In this document: positions 12,501 to 27,500 of the stretch, one piece after another
How the letters are laid out: each line of letters starts with the position of its first letter
How positions within the stretch are numbered: the first letter of the stretch is position 1
Source: Bostrychus sinensis
Lineage: Eukaryota; Chordata; Actinopteri; Gobiiformes; Eleotridae
DNA length: 64,000 bases
NCBI GenBank assembly: GCA_020698575.1
Contig: CM036247.1
Location: forward strand, 4,229,976 to 4,293,975
Reading direction: 5' to 3'
Position numbers and translations under genes: made by a program
Notes under the pieces: generated by a model
Databases searched by the model: none
Seen by the model: the letters and a program-made list of their open reading frames with translations, nothing else
What the model was told of the DNA's origin: nothing

Positions 12501-15500
12501 TCAGTGTCAGTGATGAGACCAACAGTGTTTATCAGCCATCAGCTGCTCAAGATTTTAAACATTGCATTAAACATTTCAACCATAGAAAAACTCATATTGA
12601 TCGACTTCTAGTCTAAATAACACCTTTTTATGTAAAAGTAAATACCTCAGAGATAAAAGCCTTTCTATCTAAAAGGTTTTTACGGAGACGTATTGCATTC
12701 ACTTGAAAAAAAAAAAGTTTCTGTTTTTATGGCTAAAATTATTTCTGTTTTTACAAGAAAAAATTAGCTTTTTATGAAGATAATAACCAACTTTACTCAT
12801 AAAAACTGAACTTTTTCATAAAAACAATTTTTCTTTTCTGAATGAACGCAGTATTCTTCTGTAGGTTTTTTATGGGATTTAAAAAAGATTTGGGAGCTGC
12901 TGATCGAACACTTTCTGGTAGAGTGACATAATAATAAGATTTAATCTCTGTGTACATTCTAATATTTATTTTTAACAAACATAAAACCAGTAAATAGCAC
13001 ATTCTGGGATGACATTTTGAAATAACACACAGATCAGGGGCTGAAGCAGGATTTGTGTAGATTAACAGACTTCTTTGTGTTCATGTCTCTGTGTCTCTGT
13101 TTTGTGTTATGTTTCTGTTTCTGATGTGGTTTGTGTTGGAGACCTCTCCCTGTGCTGGAAACTTCCACTGTTTAAGGACGTGTTGACATTTCCATGGTTA
13201 AATCTAAGTCACTGTGACTTCGTGACCATGGTTAAAGTGACCTTGCCCTTTCCAAACAGCACAGGGGAATTTCAAAATAAGAGCATGAAGTCTTTCTGCT
13301 AATGTTATTGTGAGTTCCCCATTTTGTCTAAGCTGGTTTAATTTCCTATTCACTATTAAAAATATTATTATTAAAATATAGAGAGGTATAATTATTTGTC
13401 TTTGATTTAAAGGAGCACATCAATAAATTAGATTATCATGAAAAAATTTAACTATTTCAGTAGTGCAATATTAATAATAATAAATTATTAATACAGACTG
13501 AGCGCTGTAATAATCCCCCCTACAGAAATCCATTTAGTATTGAGAATGTTGAACATATTTAATTTTTTGTGTGTTTTTTACAAAGAAAAATAATTACATA
13601 CACTGGCACAGAAAGGGTTAAAATTCTGAAAATAATAAAATATTTGGTATTTATGATCAGGGCAGATGTTTTGTGGTGAGGACACGTTTGTCTCTGAACA
13701 GCAGCAGTGTCTCAGATTTAGTCAGAGAGGAAACATGAAGTAATATTAGATTTGTGTTTAGAAAATCAACATTAGTGATAAAATACACAGCTGAGACACA
13801 GAGAAGAGAAAAGAGAAGAACCACTGCAGTTATCAACAAAATAACATTTGAAAAGGACACTTGTGTCCTCATTACTAATACGCTGTAATAGTAACACGTG
13901 TGTTTTTTATAATGCTTTAACTCACCACAGCTCCCACTCGTCCTCTTCGTCCTCTCACTCCGCGATCTCCTTTACTTCCCTGAAAAACACAAAACAGACA
14001 CATAAATCCACACAGTCATACAAAAATGTCACTGTAACGCCTTGGCGGAGGTCTCCGGGTGCTTAAAGTTGTATTTTTAAGTTATAGGTAAGGTATAGGC
14101 TGAAGGTAACCCTACAGGTCAAAATCCATCCATCTGCAGATGACTGCAGCCTAATCCCAGCCACAGGGCTCTAGACTGAGACCTCATTTCTCACTGGTGC
14201 CACTAAAAAAAATCAGAAGTCGGAACTGGCCAACCTTTCAGAAGGAAAAAATAATAATCTCTGCGACTCTGAGAGTCTCCATGCCTTCATTCAGACACAG
14301 GAAGATCTGAGAAGAATCAGTACAGAGGAACCAAGTCTGGAGAGAGAGGGTTTAGCCAAGGCCAAAGATCAACAAGACCAAACTAGAGGAGCTGTCCATC
14401 CGAGGGTGACTGTAACGGAGGACAGACCATAAGACACTGAGCCATGAGATGTTCAGTTTGAAGCCCTTAAAACACTTTTAATTTAGTTTTAATTTAATTT
14501 ATTTTAGATTTTCTTTTTATTTCATTTATCTTGATATGTTTTAAGTTTAAATTTCAGCTCAGTGAAGCACTTTAAGCACCAACACTTTTTCAGGAGGTTA
14601 CCTTTCTTATATAACTGTGCTTCTAATAAAGAACTTTATGTTGATCAGATTGTTAGTTAATCATTTCCAAGTTAATATTGCCTATATGGACAGTGATTTT
14701 TTTTTTTTAAAAAGAAGTGAACCTGTAAAACTGCGGTGTTAAGAGCGATGTGGCCAAAGTTTGGGCGCACCAGTGCAACCAGTGCAAAAAAGTTAGTCTA
14801 GAGCCCTGAGCAGCTCTGGGCCAGGGGCCAGGGATAAAAAAGCAGAGACACATCCCACTGCTCTGCTGTTTCAGTTTTGCTCTGACTCAAGAACACCTCA
14901 CACTAAAATCTTTTTGACCTTCTTGGCAGACGAAAGAAACATAAATATTTACCAGTAATGGCCAAACAATCCAGATTATGTTCTCAGGAACGCACAGAGC
15001 AGGCCGTGCTTATCTGCTGGACCCATACAAGGCCAGAATATCTGAAATACTTTTCATTCCTTGATAAAAAGCGATTACAGCAACGACCAGGCTCTCTGGT
15101 CACACTTGAACTCAACTCGCACTGGCTCTATGCAACTTGGACTCAAACAATGAGGACTTGAGAGTGACTTGTGACTGTATTTTTATATATTTTAATTAGG
15201 TGTAGCGGTTAATTTTCTATTAAAGTTCATATTTTGAATCAGTTTCTTTTGTCTTTAGAGAAACTGTGAGATCATTTGGGAAAGCTCGTGAGTTAATGTT
15301 TAATATAAATTTGTTTGTATGATATCTTTCCCCACCATTAGCTCAGTAAGTAAACTGTTTCTGAGCAGCTCATGACGCACATTTTCTCGTTGTCATGCAT
15401 CACCCTCCATTATTGTGAGCTGGAAATACCAAAGTGTACAACACAATGCTTTACTGTTGACACATCCTTATTTACATTTAGCACACATCCTCCTCATGAC

Positions 15501-18500
15501 TTCACTTCAAGATGTAATAAATACCAGAGAGACTGCATATCTTTGGGATGGAGAATGATTCAGATGTGTAAATGATAACATTAAACCACAACTGACACTA
15601 TCAGTCACCAGCATTAACTTCTTGGACAGGGGTTAAAAATAAAATAAAATAAAATAATTTAACTGAAACATTTTCCCAGTTGAATTCACATTGTTGACTC
15701 ATTCATTCAGAGAACAGTTTTGGAGAAACATCAACACATCCTCAACTTAACAAATGCATACAATTAATACAATTATATGATGTCAGGTAACTTTAATATT
15801 AGAATACTGAATGTCTGAGCTCCATGTAATCCTCAGTCATGTGAAAAATGTGAACTAAACAGATATAATTTCCTGTATTCTAGTGTATTTTATATGATAT
15901 AATACTTTCAGCTGGCTAAGTAAATTATGGGTACAAATCATGGTTTTATTTATCTCCACTTGTTTTATTATAAAAACCCTTGAGTATATCTCTAATATGA
16001 GCTTTGTAAATAGGGACTGGTAGACTGCAGTGTGGTGATGGAGGCTCCAGAAAAAAACTACAAAACCTCTAAACTCAGGTTTTGTATTGCTTTTATGGCA
16101 ATAATACAGCAAATGCATCATGTTAGTAATTAAATTAAAGAAATAATTGGATAATTTTTCTGTTTATATTTAGGCTGTGATCATATTTCAGTCTAGCAGC
16201 AGATAAAGAAAATCATTGCGAGCTAAGGTAAATGAGTGTATTGCTCTGACAGCACTGCTCCTGTAGTGCTGTGATAGCAGTAAACAAACAGCTGCATGTT
16301 TCCCTCTGTCCTGGCACAGAGTGGAGTTAGTTTATCACGGTTTCTATGTTTGTTTAATTCAAAAGCCGCTCTTCGAGTGCGTACAGGCACAGGGATGCAT
16401 CAGCGTGGTTAAAGACAGGAAAAGTGGACTTAGCAGAGTAGGAGACCTTAAAGCAGTCAAATGAGAGTTTGTAAATGCTGACATGCTAAAAGTTAAATAA
16501 TGTGGCTTTAACCAGATTTAACTTTTTATTTTTAAACAATATTATGATAAAAATGTTAAAAATGCAAACGCATTGTGGCTTTAAAATAGCTAAATATTTA
16601 AAACATAAAATCCCCAAATCTTTCCATTCTAGAGGTGAATGAAATCTGAGAGGAAACAGAGCCAGTGTATGCGTGGGAACACACTGACCACTGAGCTGCT
16701 GAAAAACAACATAATGAACTTTGCCTTTCCCACAGAAGTTGCCCTTCGTGACAATTGTTAAATTGTTTAGTCTAAATGCAGATTTACAGACAACATGAAT
16801 GATCATTGTCTTTTATGACGTCAAAGATCATCATCAGAAAAATGACTCATGAATTAAACAGGACATGAGGGATTATAAACCAGTGTCCTGCAGAGGTGGA
16901 ATATAAATAAATACTTTAAATTATTACTTTTACATAAACCTTAAGGCCTGGTTATGCCAATAAAATTAAACTTTTAAACCAGTTTAAATCATAGCTACAC
17001 TAAACCTACTTTAAACTTAAACACAGTTTAATTTTCCTTCAAACTTAAACTTTAAATTTAAAGCACCAAACTTCTAAACAATATTTTTAACTGCGATCAT
17101 ATTTAACTTTAACCACCACAGGGGGAGTTTAAACTTTTTAAATACATTTATTATTTATTATTATATGTATATTAATGTATCATAAAACATGTTATTTATC
17201 ATTGTTTTACAGTGTCACTGCACGTCCCCTTCACACAGTAATTCATGGCTTTAACAAAAAAGGCTGTATCCTGCTTCTGTACAGTGCAGACGTGTCTTCT
17301 CACTGCTCCCACTCTGTCTAGTGCTTGCTTCTTTTTTTTGTCTTGTCAAACTTTTTTTTTTTTTTTTTTTTTTTTGACCCTGTGTTTTGCTGCGTTCCTG
17401 AAAATACTCAAAATGGAATTGATGAACTGGTCACTCAGCGCTATTGACAACATTTTCTCCCTAAGAGAGGCACCGGGGAACCTCTCTTCCCGGACGGGAC
17501 CTTCGGTGCACGTAGCGCCTGGAACAGCTGGCAGGTCATGGCCTGGAAGTCCGGTCCATGGAGGATGTGGATTTATTCATATTTGGAATTTTGATAGCAG
17601 GATTCCTATTTTTGGCTCTGGGACTGCCCTGACCTATGGAAGATTTGTAAGACAGCTGCCAGCAAATTCAGCCAGCTGCTGTCTGTGGAAATGAAAGGCT
17701 GCTTCGGGGATGTGAGTGACTGAAAGTATTACATCAGAGAGTGGCACAGACTGAGGACTGTCCCGGGACATCTCAGCCCAGACTGAGGACTGTCCCGGGA
17801 CATCTCAGCCCAGACTGTGGAGGAAACTGGACACCATCGGGGGTCAGACTGGTGAACTGTTACTGGACTGACCATGAAGCAAAGTCACTCCATCAACCGG
17901 ATGTACGCCAGCGACGCTGAGGTCCAGAACTAATTGATTATGATCCGGACAAAATGAACCGAAGATCAGCTTAAATGGTTTAAAATTGATTAACCCCCCC
18001 TACCCCCACCCCCACCTTGTCCCTGGATGTCTCCCTCGGAGGAGGCTTGACAGCTGGGTCCACTTATCTCTCCCTGTGCACTGCCATATCTCCCTTCAAG
18101 GACAAGCCACAGAACTGAACTGTAAACATCTGAGTGGTGGCTCCAATTTCTCATAACATAAGCTCAGACTCTTACTGCACCATACACACCCCTCCCCATC
18201 CCAGCCCCCTCTCCATCCGTCTGCTCTTCTCTTCTCTCTCTCTCCTCACCCAAGTCCAAATGAAAATTCCATCACGTGACCACGTGTACTGTGTCTTGTT
18301 ATGTTATATTACTGTTGTGTTCTGTATGTATGCTTTGCAAACTGTATTTAACTTTCTGGAGAGCGTGTGGCGGCGCTCGTAAAAGTAGCTGCGGCCGGAG
18401 ACTTGCTCCAAATTCTTGCAATATCCCCACTGTGGGACTAATAAAGGTATTCTTATTTACTTACTATTTTAAACTGAGTTTTACTAATCTGGGCTTAGCG

Positions 18501-21500
18501 CTAATCTGAGTTTAAGTTAAACCTGGTTGGTGCAACCGGGCCTAGAATATTTTTTGACCTCGGGCTAAAGCGGCAGTAAAATAGCAACACCAGTAGTTGT
18601 AGATGTCTCACAGGAAATGAGAAAAAGAGAAATAATGGAAGTAACTCTATAAAGACTTTGAGGAGGATTTTGAAAACTGGGATCCAACAACACAGAGCTA
18701 ACTCTCTGATGAGTCATGTGACCAGGAGGACTATTTTTACTGATGCAGTGTGGGAAAAGTTAAGAGCACTGTCCCCATGGACTGCTGTGTAAATCTCCTA
18801 CACTGTGCTTGAGAAAAAGTACTGCTACTTCAGAATATCATTACTTAAGTAGAAGTAAAAGCACTCAAAAATGAGTAGAAGTTAAAGCTTCCATATTCTG
18901 CTTTTCTCAGTCTTTCTGAAACAGTGTTGGACTCTTCTGCATTAGTATTTCAATGCAAAAGAGTCCAACAGAGTTTCAATTATTTTAATTTAAAATAATG
19001 TATCTGTGGAAAGCCTCTCTTTTTTTGTTTATAAACCCTTTTTGTGTTTGTAAACAGAAAGTCTGCGTTCCAAAGACTGGTACCGGAAGTTAAAAAAGAT
19101 GGGAATACATTTCTAATGGAGCAATTAGCACCAAACATCGTAAATTATTAAAAATCAAGACAGGTTTGGCAACTGACAACCACTCTGCCACATGTGAGAA
19201 ATAACAGAGCCTGGTTTAATAACATTGGAAAGTGTGTCAACGTTTAGCCGTTTAATGTAATGTTGCAATTAGCGTCTTTAATTAGCATATAAGCTAATAG
19301 CTACATAATTTACATTTCTTTATTTCAATGTTAGGCAGGACATTAGCAACAGAGATGTGTCGGACCACAGTAGTTTGACAGTGAATGCTCAGATTTATTC
19401 ATAAGTCTAGTCCTACTTTTATAAATTAACTTTAGCAACTGGACCTGACTCAGATCTGGGTCACATTTAATAATTAGTAATTTTAACAATTATATAAACA
19501 ACAACCATTCGTTCCTGCAAACCCAAAACATCTAAATTAATATTTTTATTTTGCGCCCTTGTAGAAATGAATGGGACAGAACGTTAATATCAGTACCAGG
19601 CTGCGTGCTGAACTTTTCTAATAACGTGATTCTTGAAAGGGTTTATTGTTCAGTAGATTACTCCAAACCAAAACAATGTTGCTACTTTAGCTCCAAGTTT
19701 AACCTAATCTATAAAATTCTGTGAAAATCCATCATGATTTCATGCATTGTGCAGCTCCATGTGAATCTTGTAGGAGGAGACAGTGAGTAATTACCTTTGG
19801 CCCGAGGGGTCCAGGCTCTCCCATGAGCCCCGGGACTCCGAGGGGACCCTGAAGAAGACAAATATACACCATCAGACATTCAGAAAAACAAAACATGACT
19901 CGGTGAAATATTACGGTTGGCTCACATCTTCTCCTGGGTCTCCGTCGCTGCCGGGCAAACCGCCGATCCCCCGAGTGCCCTGAAGAAAAACAAAACGACA
20001 ACAAGTGAGTTTAACTGAACTTAATCCAGACACACACACAAGGAAATCAACATAAAACACCAACCAGAGCCGGTTCTAGACACTACAGGGGCCCTAGGCA
20101 AGACAGACAACTGAGGCCCTGTATAGGTTCCAGTTTTTTTTGTTTTGTTGTTTTTTTTGTAAATCCCACCTCAAATCTAAAACATGGCAACAAGCGGTAT
20201 TTCATCAGATTTGACTAAGCTTTAATATAAGCTCTCGTTTTGCCTCGTATCATCTGTTGCAGTGGTTCTCAACTGATCTGACTTCAGGACCCATCATCAC
20301 TCTCTAATGACGAGCTGCGACCCAAATCAAAAATATCTTGAGAAAAATTAAGAGATATTTCAGGAAAATTAGGAGATACTGAGGAAAATTAAGCAGTAAT
20401 CACGTGAAGCTTAGGTATAACAGCTAACGTTATAGAACTGGATTTTTTTGCGCTCTGGTTGAGTTTCTTTTATATTATTCTATTCTATATGTCCCACACT
20501 GCCACCTACTGTTAAGGAGTGTTAAATGATGATTTATTTTTTTAAATTAAACTTTCTTTTTTTGCCCTGCGACCCACCAGTTGAGAACCACTGCTCTATT
20601 GTGGCTTTGTGGTCTAACAGAGGTGAATATGTGGGACAGTATAAGGCAGGGGGGGGGTCTGAGGGTCCTCCCCCAGGAAAATCTGAACAAATCATATGTG
20701 GTTTCCTGTTTTCTGATGCATTTTTGTTGATAAACAATATTTTAAGATGGCTACAATTTATGGTTTGACTTCTCTCCAGGACATTTTAGGAGAAGAGCGA
20801 GGCAGCGTCTCCTCAGAGGTTTGTTTTCCATCACTGCAACGGTTCATTCATTATTGCACACAAATGACCGTCCCCGGGGGCCCTCATTTAGCTCTGGGCC
20901 CTCAGCAATTGCCTACCTTGCCTACTCTAGTGGGACGGCTCTGATACCAGGCCTGCACGATATGGAAAAAACACGCAACATCTGATAACTATGCTGAATA
21001 TTGCAATAACGATATTACTGCGATGTTTAAAAATAGGGCCTTCTTCTGAAACACAATGAGTTAAATTCACTTAAAACAAACAAACAAACAAAAAATAAAT
21101 AAATAAATAAGTCCGTCAAATCAAAACTCAACACAGACCACAAATAAAATAGGGCTTACTTTATTGATATAGAAAGTTAAATTCACTCAAAACTAAAATG
21201 TAAATACCTGTATTGACAAAACAAACAGTGCCAAAATCAAAACACAGACTAAACCAGAAATAAAACAAGGATAAATTGTGGCTAAATTAAGGAAATTACC
21301 ACTAAAACCAGACTTTTTTAACATTTTTATTTAGTCACAACACATTTTCTTTTAAAGCTCTGGTGGAAAATGATTCTTCAGTGTAAATCTCTGTCAGATG
21401 AAGACCACAGCGTTATTGCGATATATTTAGATTCTTCGATACATATATTGCGTTTGCTGATATTGCGATAACGATAATATCGCGATACACTGTGCAGCTC

Positions 21501-24500
21501 TATTTGATAATAATGGTATCATCCAAATATCTGTTCATTTTAAACAACTTGTGGCCAGTTACGTGCAGGACCAACACATTCACATTCATTCTCCATGGCA
21601 GTGCTTCCCAACCAGAGGGACGGGGACCCCTAGTGGTATGTGCACACTTTGCAAGGGATACATGGAATTATTTCAGTTTATTTCCAAGATGAAAAATGTT
21701 TGCGATCTATTTATATTGAACTACTGAACCTAAGACAAGCTCAACTGTCTCATTGATAAAAAGAAGGTGAAACTGCTAAAGATTATTATTAGAACATTAT
21801 ATTTTTATGTTTTAAAAGCTTATTTCAAAAAGGAGTCAGTGAAAGTATTCAAATTTTACTTAGATTATTATTTATTTTTACTTAAGTTAATTTTGAACTT
21901 TAAAATATATAGAAAATAAATGTAACAGGGGTTTTTTATTGTTATATTTTTATCTAATATTTTATTTTAAAGGCAGATAATAACTTATTAATGAGTAATT
22001 GTCTTTGTACTTATAAGTACAAAAGTTTGTAATTACAGTTTTAAAGAATTATAACACGTACGAGTGGAGGAGGCGCTCGTGATATGACAGAAAAGCTCAG
22101 GGCGTATATGGGACGAAAAAGTTTAGGAACCTGTATTGTTACCTGTAAATGACTGTGTTTGGACTACTTCTAAATACAATACTGTATTTTCCGGACTATA
22201 AGTCACACTTTTTTCCATAGTTGCCCACAGAACTGCCGCTCACTGGATATTTTCTCTTTTTCGGACCATTCTCTGTAAACCCTAGAGATGGTTGTGCGTG
22301 AAAATTCCAGTAGATCAGCAGTTTCTGAAATACTCAAATTTGGCACCAACAACCATGCCACGTTCAAAGTCACTTAAAACACCTTTCTTCCCCTGATGCT
22401 GGGTTTGAACTGCAGCAGATCGTCTTGACCATGTCTACAGCCTAAATGCATTGAATTGTGATTGAGATGTGATTGGCTGATTAGAAATTTGCGTTAACAA
22501 GCAGTTGGAGAGGTGTGCCTAATAAAGTGGCCGGTGAGTGTATTACGTTAACATACGAGACACCTATTCAGTTCGTTGTTTATGCTTCATGTAGCTGAAT
22601 AACCATCAGTGTGTTACGTTAGCATAGCGCACACCTATTCAGCCTGTTGTTCTCTATTCTATTATTACTATAACTTGCCTTTCAACATGAAATGTCTGTT
22701 CTTGGTGTTGGATTTTGTAAAATAAATTTCCCCCCAAAAATGTGACTTGTATACTTTTTTTTCTTCTTCATTATGCATTTTTTGGCTAGTGCGACTTATA
22801 CTGCGGAGCAACTTATAGTCCGGAAAATGTGGTACTTCAAATATATTTATAACTAACTAAACAACATTTTACCTCGTAATTACATTCTACTTATACGCAA
22901 CTGATGCTACATATATATTAATATTGATAACAAATAAATATCTAAGTTGTATTGACATTTAAAAGTTGTAATAATGTGGTGTTTACTGGAAAAATTTTGA
23001 CACCAATATTATGATAAAACTGAATAAATAATGCAAACAAATGAAAGAATAAAAATTAAAAAGCTTTAAACTGAGTAAATGTTTTAATAATAATAAAAAA
23101 GTACTGTACATATATAAAATGAAAAAATAAAACGTCTTGCTAGATTTGAAAAAATGATTTGCCTCCATAGCTAAACCAAGACAAAACTGTAGATTTAGGA
23201 CTAACATGAATTTAGAAATAATTATCAACTCTAAACCAGAACAATTACTCCAAACAGTTATGACTTACATCTTAGTTTTGTGCAAAAAGATGTTAAAACC
23301 ATTCACAGCGTTGCACTTCACAAGAAACCTGTGACGGTTTGAACCGTTTGAACTATAGGCGCTAACAAAATCTGCTGATGCTGCTAACCCTGTGCTTTGA
23401 AGAATCATTAGATCTGACTTCACACGAGTGAGAGAAATGCGGAAAAAACATAACTGTGTGTCAGCTCAAAAAAAACCTGGGTGACAGATTTCTGTGATAA
23501 ACGTTCAGGAAACTAGCACTGCAGAAAGCGGTAAAAAGAAATGCAACGTTTTAATAAAATATGTTGATAAAAGATATGCATGTGGTTTGGAAATGTGTCT
23601 ATAAACTCAGAGTGGGTGGTTGTTGGTGACATCTAGTGGTAAAAATTAAAATCACAAATTTTTTAAACTGCTTTTTAAAACAAATGAGTAAGATAAAAAT
23701 GTTTTGTGCATAAATTGTCATAAATGTGTGTTTGGTGTGTTCCTTTAACACTGGTGTTGGTATTTTGTTCTGTGCTTTTGTGAGCTCAGCCCAATGTTCC
23801 CACAGCTCTATGTTCCCACAGCCCAATGTTCCCACAGCCCAATGTTCCCACAGCTCTATGTTCCCACAGCCCAATGTTCCCACAGCTCTATGTTCCCACA
23901 GCCCAATGTTCCCACAGCCCAATGTTCCCACAGCTCTATGTTCCCACAGCTCTATGTTCCCACAGCCCAATGTTCCCACAGCTCTATGTTCCCACAGCCC
24001 AATGTTCCCACAGCTCTATGTTCCCACAGCCCAATGTTCCCACAGCTCTATGTTCCCACAGCCCAATGTTCCCACAGCTCTATGTTCCCACAGCCCAATG
24101 TTCCCACAGCTCTATGTTCCCACAGCTCTATGTTCCCACAGCCCAATGTTCCCACAGCTCTATGTTCCCACAGCTCTATGTTCCCACAACTCTATGTTCC
24201 CACAGCTCTATGTTCCCACAGCCCAATGTTCCCACAGCTCTATGTTCCCACAGCTCTATGTTCCCACAGCGCTATGTTCCCACAGCTCTATGTTCCCACA
24301 GCTCTATGTTCCCACAGCTCTATGTTCCCACAGCTCTATGTTCCCACAGTGTTCAGCTTACATATTAAGTCTGTGACTGAGCACTGACACTGAGAGAAAA
24401 CTAAATATTCACTGCTGGACTAAAATAAAAGAATCACAGCCTCTCAGTTCATTTCTGTACAGATCTAAAACTGTGGCTCCCAAACTTTTTACCCCTGAGC

Positions 24501-27500
24501 TTTCTGTTCATCAGTGCCTCTATAATCCTCAAAATGTGCTCACATAAAACATTTGTTATTAACAGTAGTAGTTCTTTGCATTACATTTGTTTAAACTTGA
24601 CTTAAAAAACAAAAAACAAAACACTTGAACACTTGAACTTGTCTTTGATAAGTTTCAATAGTTCAATATGAAAAGATTGCAAATAATTTCTGATCATTGT
24701 AGAAATAAAGGATGTAATAAGTACCCCTGTGCGTAGGAAACTAAAAATCATTTATCTAAAGACTTTTGCACTAAATTTAATTACAACATCAATATTTTTA
24801 TCAATAAATTCCCATCACATTCAAAACTTAAGCGTCGTCGATATGGATATATCATGCGATAATTATGTTGAATATTGCGATAACGATATTGCAATATTTT
24901 AAAATAGGGCCTACTATTCTGACAGAGTTAAATTCATGTAAAACAGATCTAGACCTAGCTTAGTTCTGGTAAATTTACTTAAAACTGTAAAGCCCTGTAT
25001 TTACAAGTCAAAACAACGTCAAAATCTGAACTTAACACAGACTAAATCAGGACTAAAACGAGGCTAAATTGTGACTAAATTAAGGAAATTACCACTAAAA
25101 CTGGACTTTTTAAACATTTTTATTTAGTCACAACACATTTTCTTTTAGGGCTCTGGTGGAAAATGATTCTTACAGCATAAATCACTGTCAGCACTCTTGC
25201 GATACGGATATTGCGATTACGATAATTTTGCGATATATTGTGCAGCCCTACTTTGAATGACATGATATATGATTTCAGAAGCTTTTGGGTCGCTTGGTAA
25301 ACTTCAAATGCATCGTGATTTGTGAACAAAAGTGTGTCCCAGTTTTTGGATCTAGAGGAAAACAACTTCTCATCTCGGGAAAAATGAGCACTCGAGGAGC
25401 ACATGAACGCACCATGGGAACATCATGGTTGAGAAAACAAGCTGAGTACATGTGATACTTGTGCCCCTTGAGCAGTTTTTGGTTTCAGTCTGACTGCTTA
25501 AATGAACTCTGTGCACTTTTCTTACCTCAGTTAATCCCCTGGCTGTGAAATCTGTGACACTAAACAGATTAAACTAAGACACGGTCTGATAACCGAGAGT
25601 GAAGCTGTCAGCGCGAGATAAGAAAACATTTAACGTATATAAAAGTATTTAGGAGGTGAAAAGTACCCACATGTGATAGGTACTGGTACAAAAGTCCACA
25701 TAAACAACATTTTAAAGACTTTGGACCAAATAAAAACAGTCAAAATTCTTTTCCCATAATATAATATTATATTTTTCTTTCCTTTACAGATTGTCTGCCT
25801 CTTGGTGTGCAGTGATTCACATTGTTTTGCTTTATTTATTTATTTTTAACACCAGATGCCTTTACTCACACAACTCTCCATTTATCTAGGCTTGCACAAA
25901 GAGCACACTGGCCGCAGGTCTATGTTCCCACAGCTTTGACCATGTCTCAGTAGGAATACTTACATACAAAGTGTTTATCACAACTGCAGGTGTCAGCAAG
26001 TCTAATAAGCTTTTTAATGCCATTTTTAATGCCACTTCTAACATTTTTAATGCCACAAACATACAATCGCAGCAGCTTAAATTGTCAAAATGTATTTGCA
26101 AGTATTGTACAGTTCATAAAGCACCAATAATGTTGAAAGTCAAACATCTGATGTTTGGGTAATTTTGGTCCCACTGAAAGTAAACTCGTTCTGCTGTCTA
26201 TCACACCGCTGTAGGCTATGAAAATGGTAAATTATTGTTATTATATCAAATATTTATATTCACAAATGCTTTTTAATGCCCTGTGGGAACCCTGATAAAA
26301 CAGAACTAATGTCAGGAGAACCCAGGTCAGTGTCCTGCTGTTCCTCTAAGTTTTGCTGAGTTGGAGCTCACTGCAGCAGTTTTTTTATGCTTCTCTCAGC
26401 ACTGAGCGAGTATAACCCTGAGCATGTGATAACTGCACTGACTCTGCTAAAACTTAGAGATAAAGGTGATATTCCAAATCAGTACTTGGGTCAAAGTACT
26501 GTGTGATTCAAAATAACATTACACAAGTAGAAGTAGAGTAAACAACAAAAATATTACTGTGTAAAAATAAAAACAAAGTATTGAGTGTGACATCAAGTAG
26601 AGGGCACTAATTTTTTTTCCAATTGTTTAGTGAAATCTACTACAACTACTAACAATGACTGTGTTTACATGCACTAGAATATTCCAATTAAAGTCCATAT
26701 TCAGATTGAGCTCATATTCTGAAGAAGGTGTTTACATGCGCTACTGGAATTAGCATGTTCCTGTTTAACGTTACATGTCAAGAACATATTCTGATTAAAA
26801 TAGAGTTTTAAATGTTGTGTTAATGTACGAGATATAAACTCTATTTACAGCGGATATTTAAAACATGCTGCGTTGTCTGTATTTAATAAAATGACAAGAG
26901 TAAATCCTGGAGTGTAGCAGTGGGAGGCTGGAGGTAACGCTAATGCTAACGCTAATGCTAAAACTAATGCTAACGCTAATGCTACACTTCCAAATTCCTG
27001 TTTAGTCCCAGCTTTCTGTGCATTATAGTGTCCGTGTTGTGCAACTGTACTGACCCTACATTTAAACCACTCACTATATAACATAACTAGTTTGACTCAT
27101 GCTAATATAATGCTAAAAATAAACAATAAAAATCTAAATAAAAACCAGAAATAGCTGATGCTAATAACCGCTAGCTTGTTTTGCTGAGAATATCGGCACT
27201 TTGACCATTATCTCTTGAATTAATAAAAGTTTTTATCAGTCACAAAGCCACCTTAACTTCGGCCAAAAAGGTGAGAATAAGCAATAATCTGATTAAGGTG
27301 TTTACATGCCGCAATAATCAGAATAAGATCGAAATACTCTAGGTGTCTTATTCTGATTAAGGCTTATTCTGAATATGACCTTAATCTGATTAAGCTAATA
27401 CTAGCTACTGCCTCTACTACTGTGATTACTACTACTCCTGCAGCTGGTACTATTATTTATGCTATTAATGTTTCAGTACTACTACAACTATTGATACTAA

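Noticed and set aside
23599..24387. Open frames of 126-216 codons with MFPQ/CSHS repeats
   Set aside because: A 16-bp unit repeated three times is 48 bp, so all frames stay open. No codon bias, domain or start context supports a gene.
25527..25543. Possible collagen exon CCAGGGGATTAACTGAG before GTAAG
   Set aside because: 17 nt, not a multiple of three, and the last codons would be Leu-Thr-Glu, out of the Gly-X-Y register.
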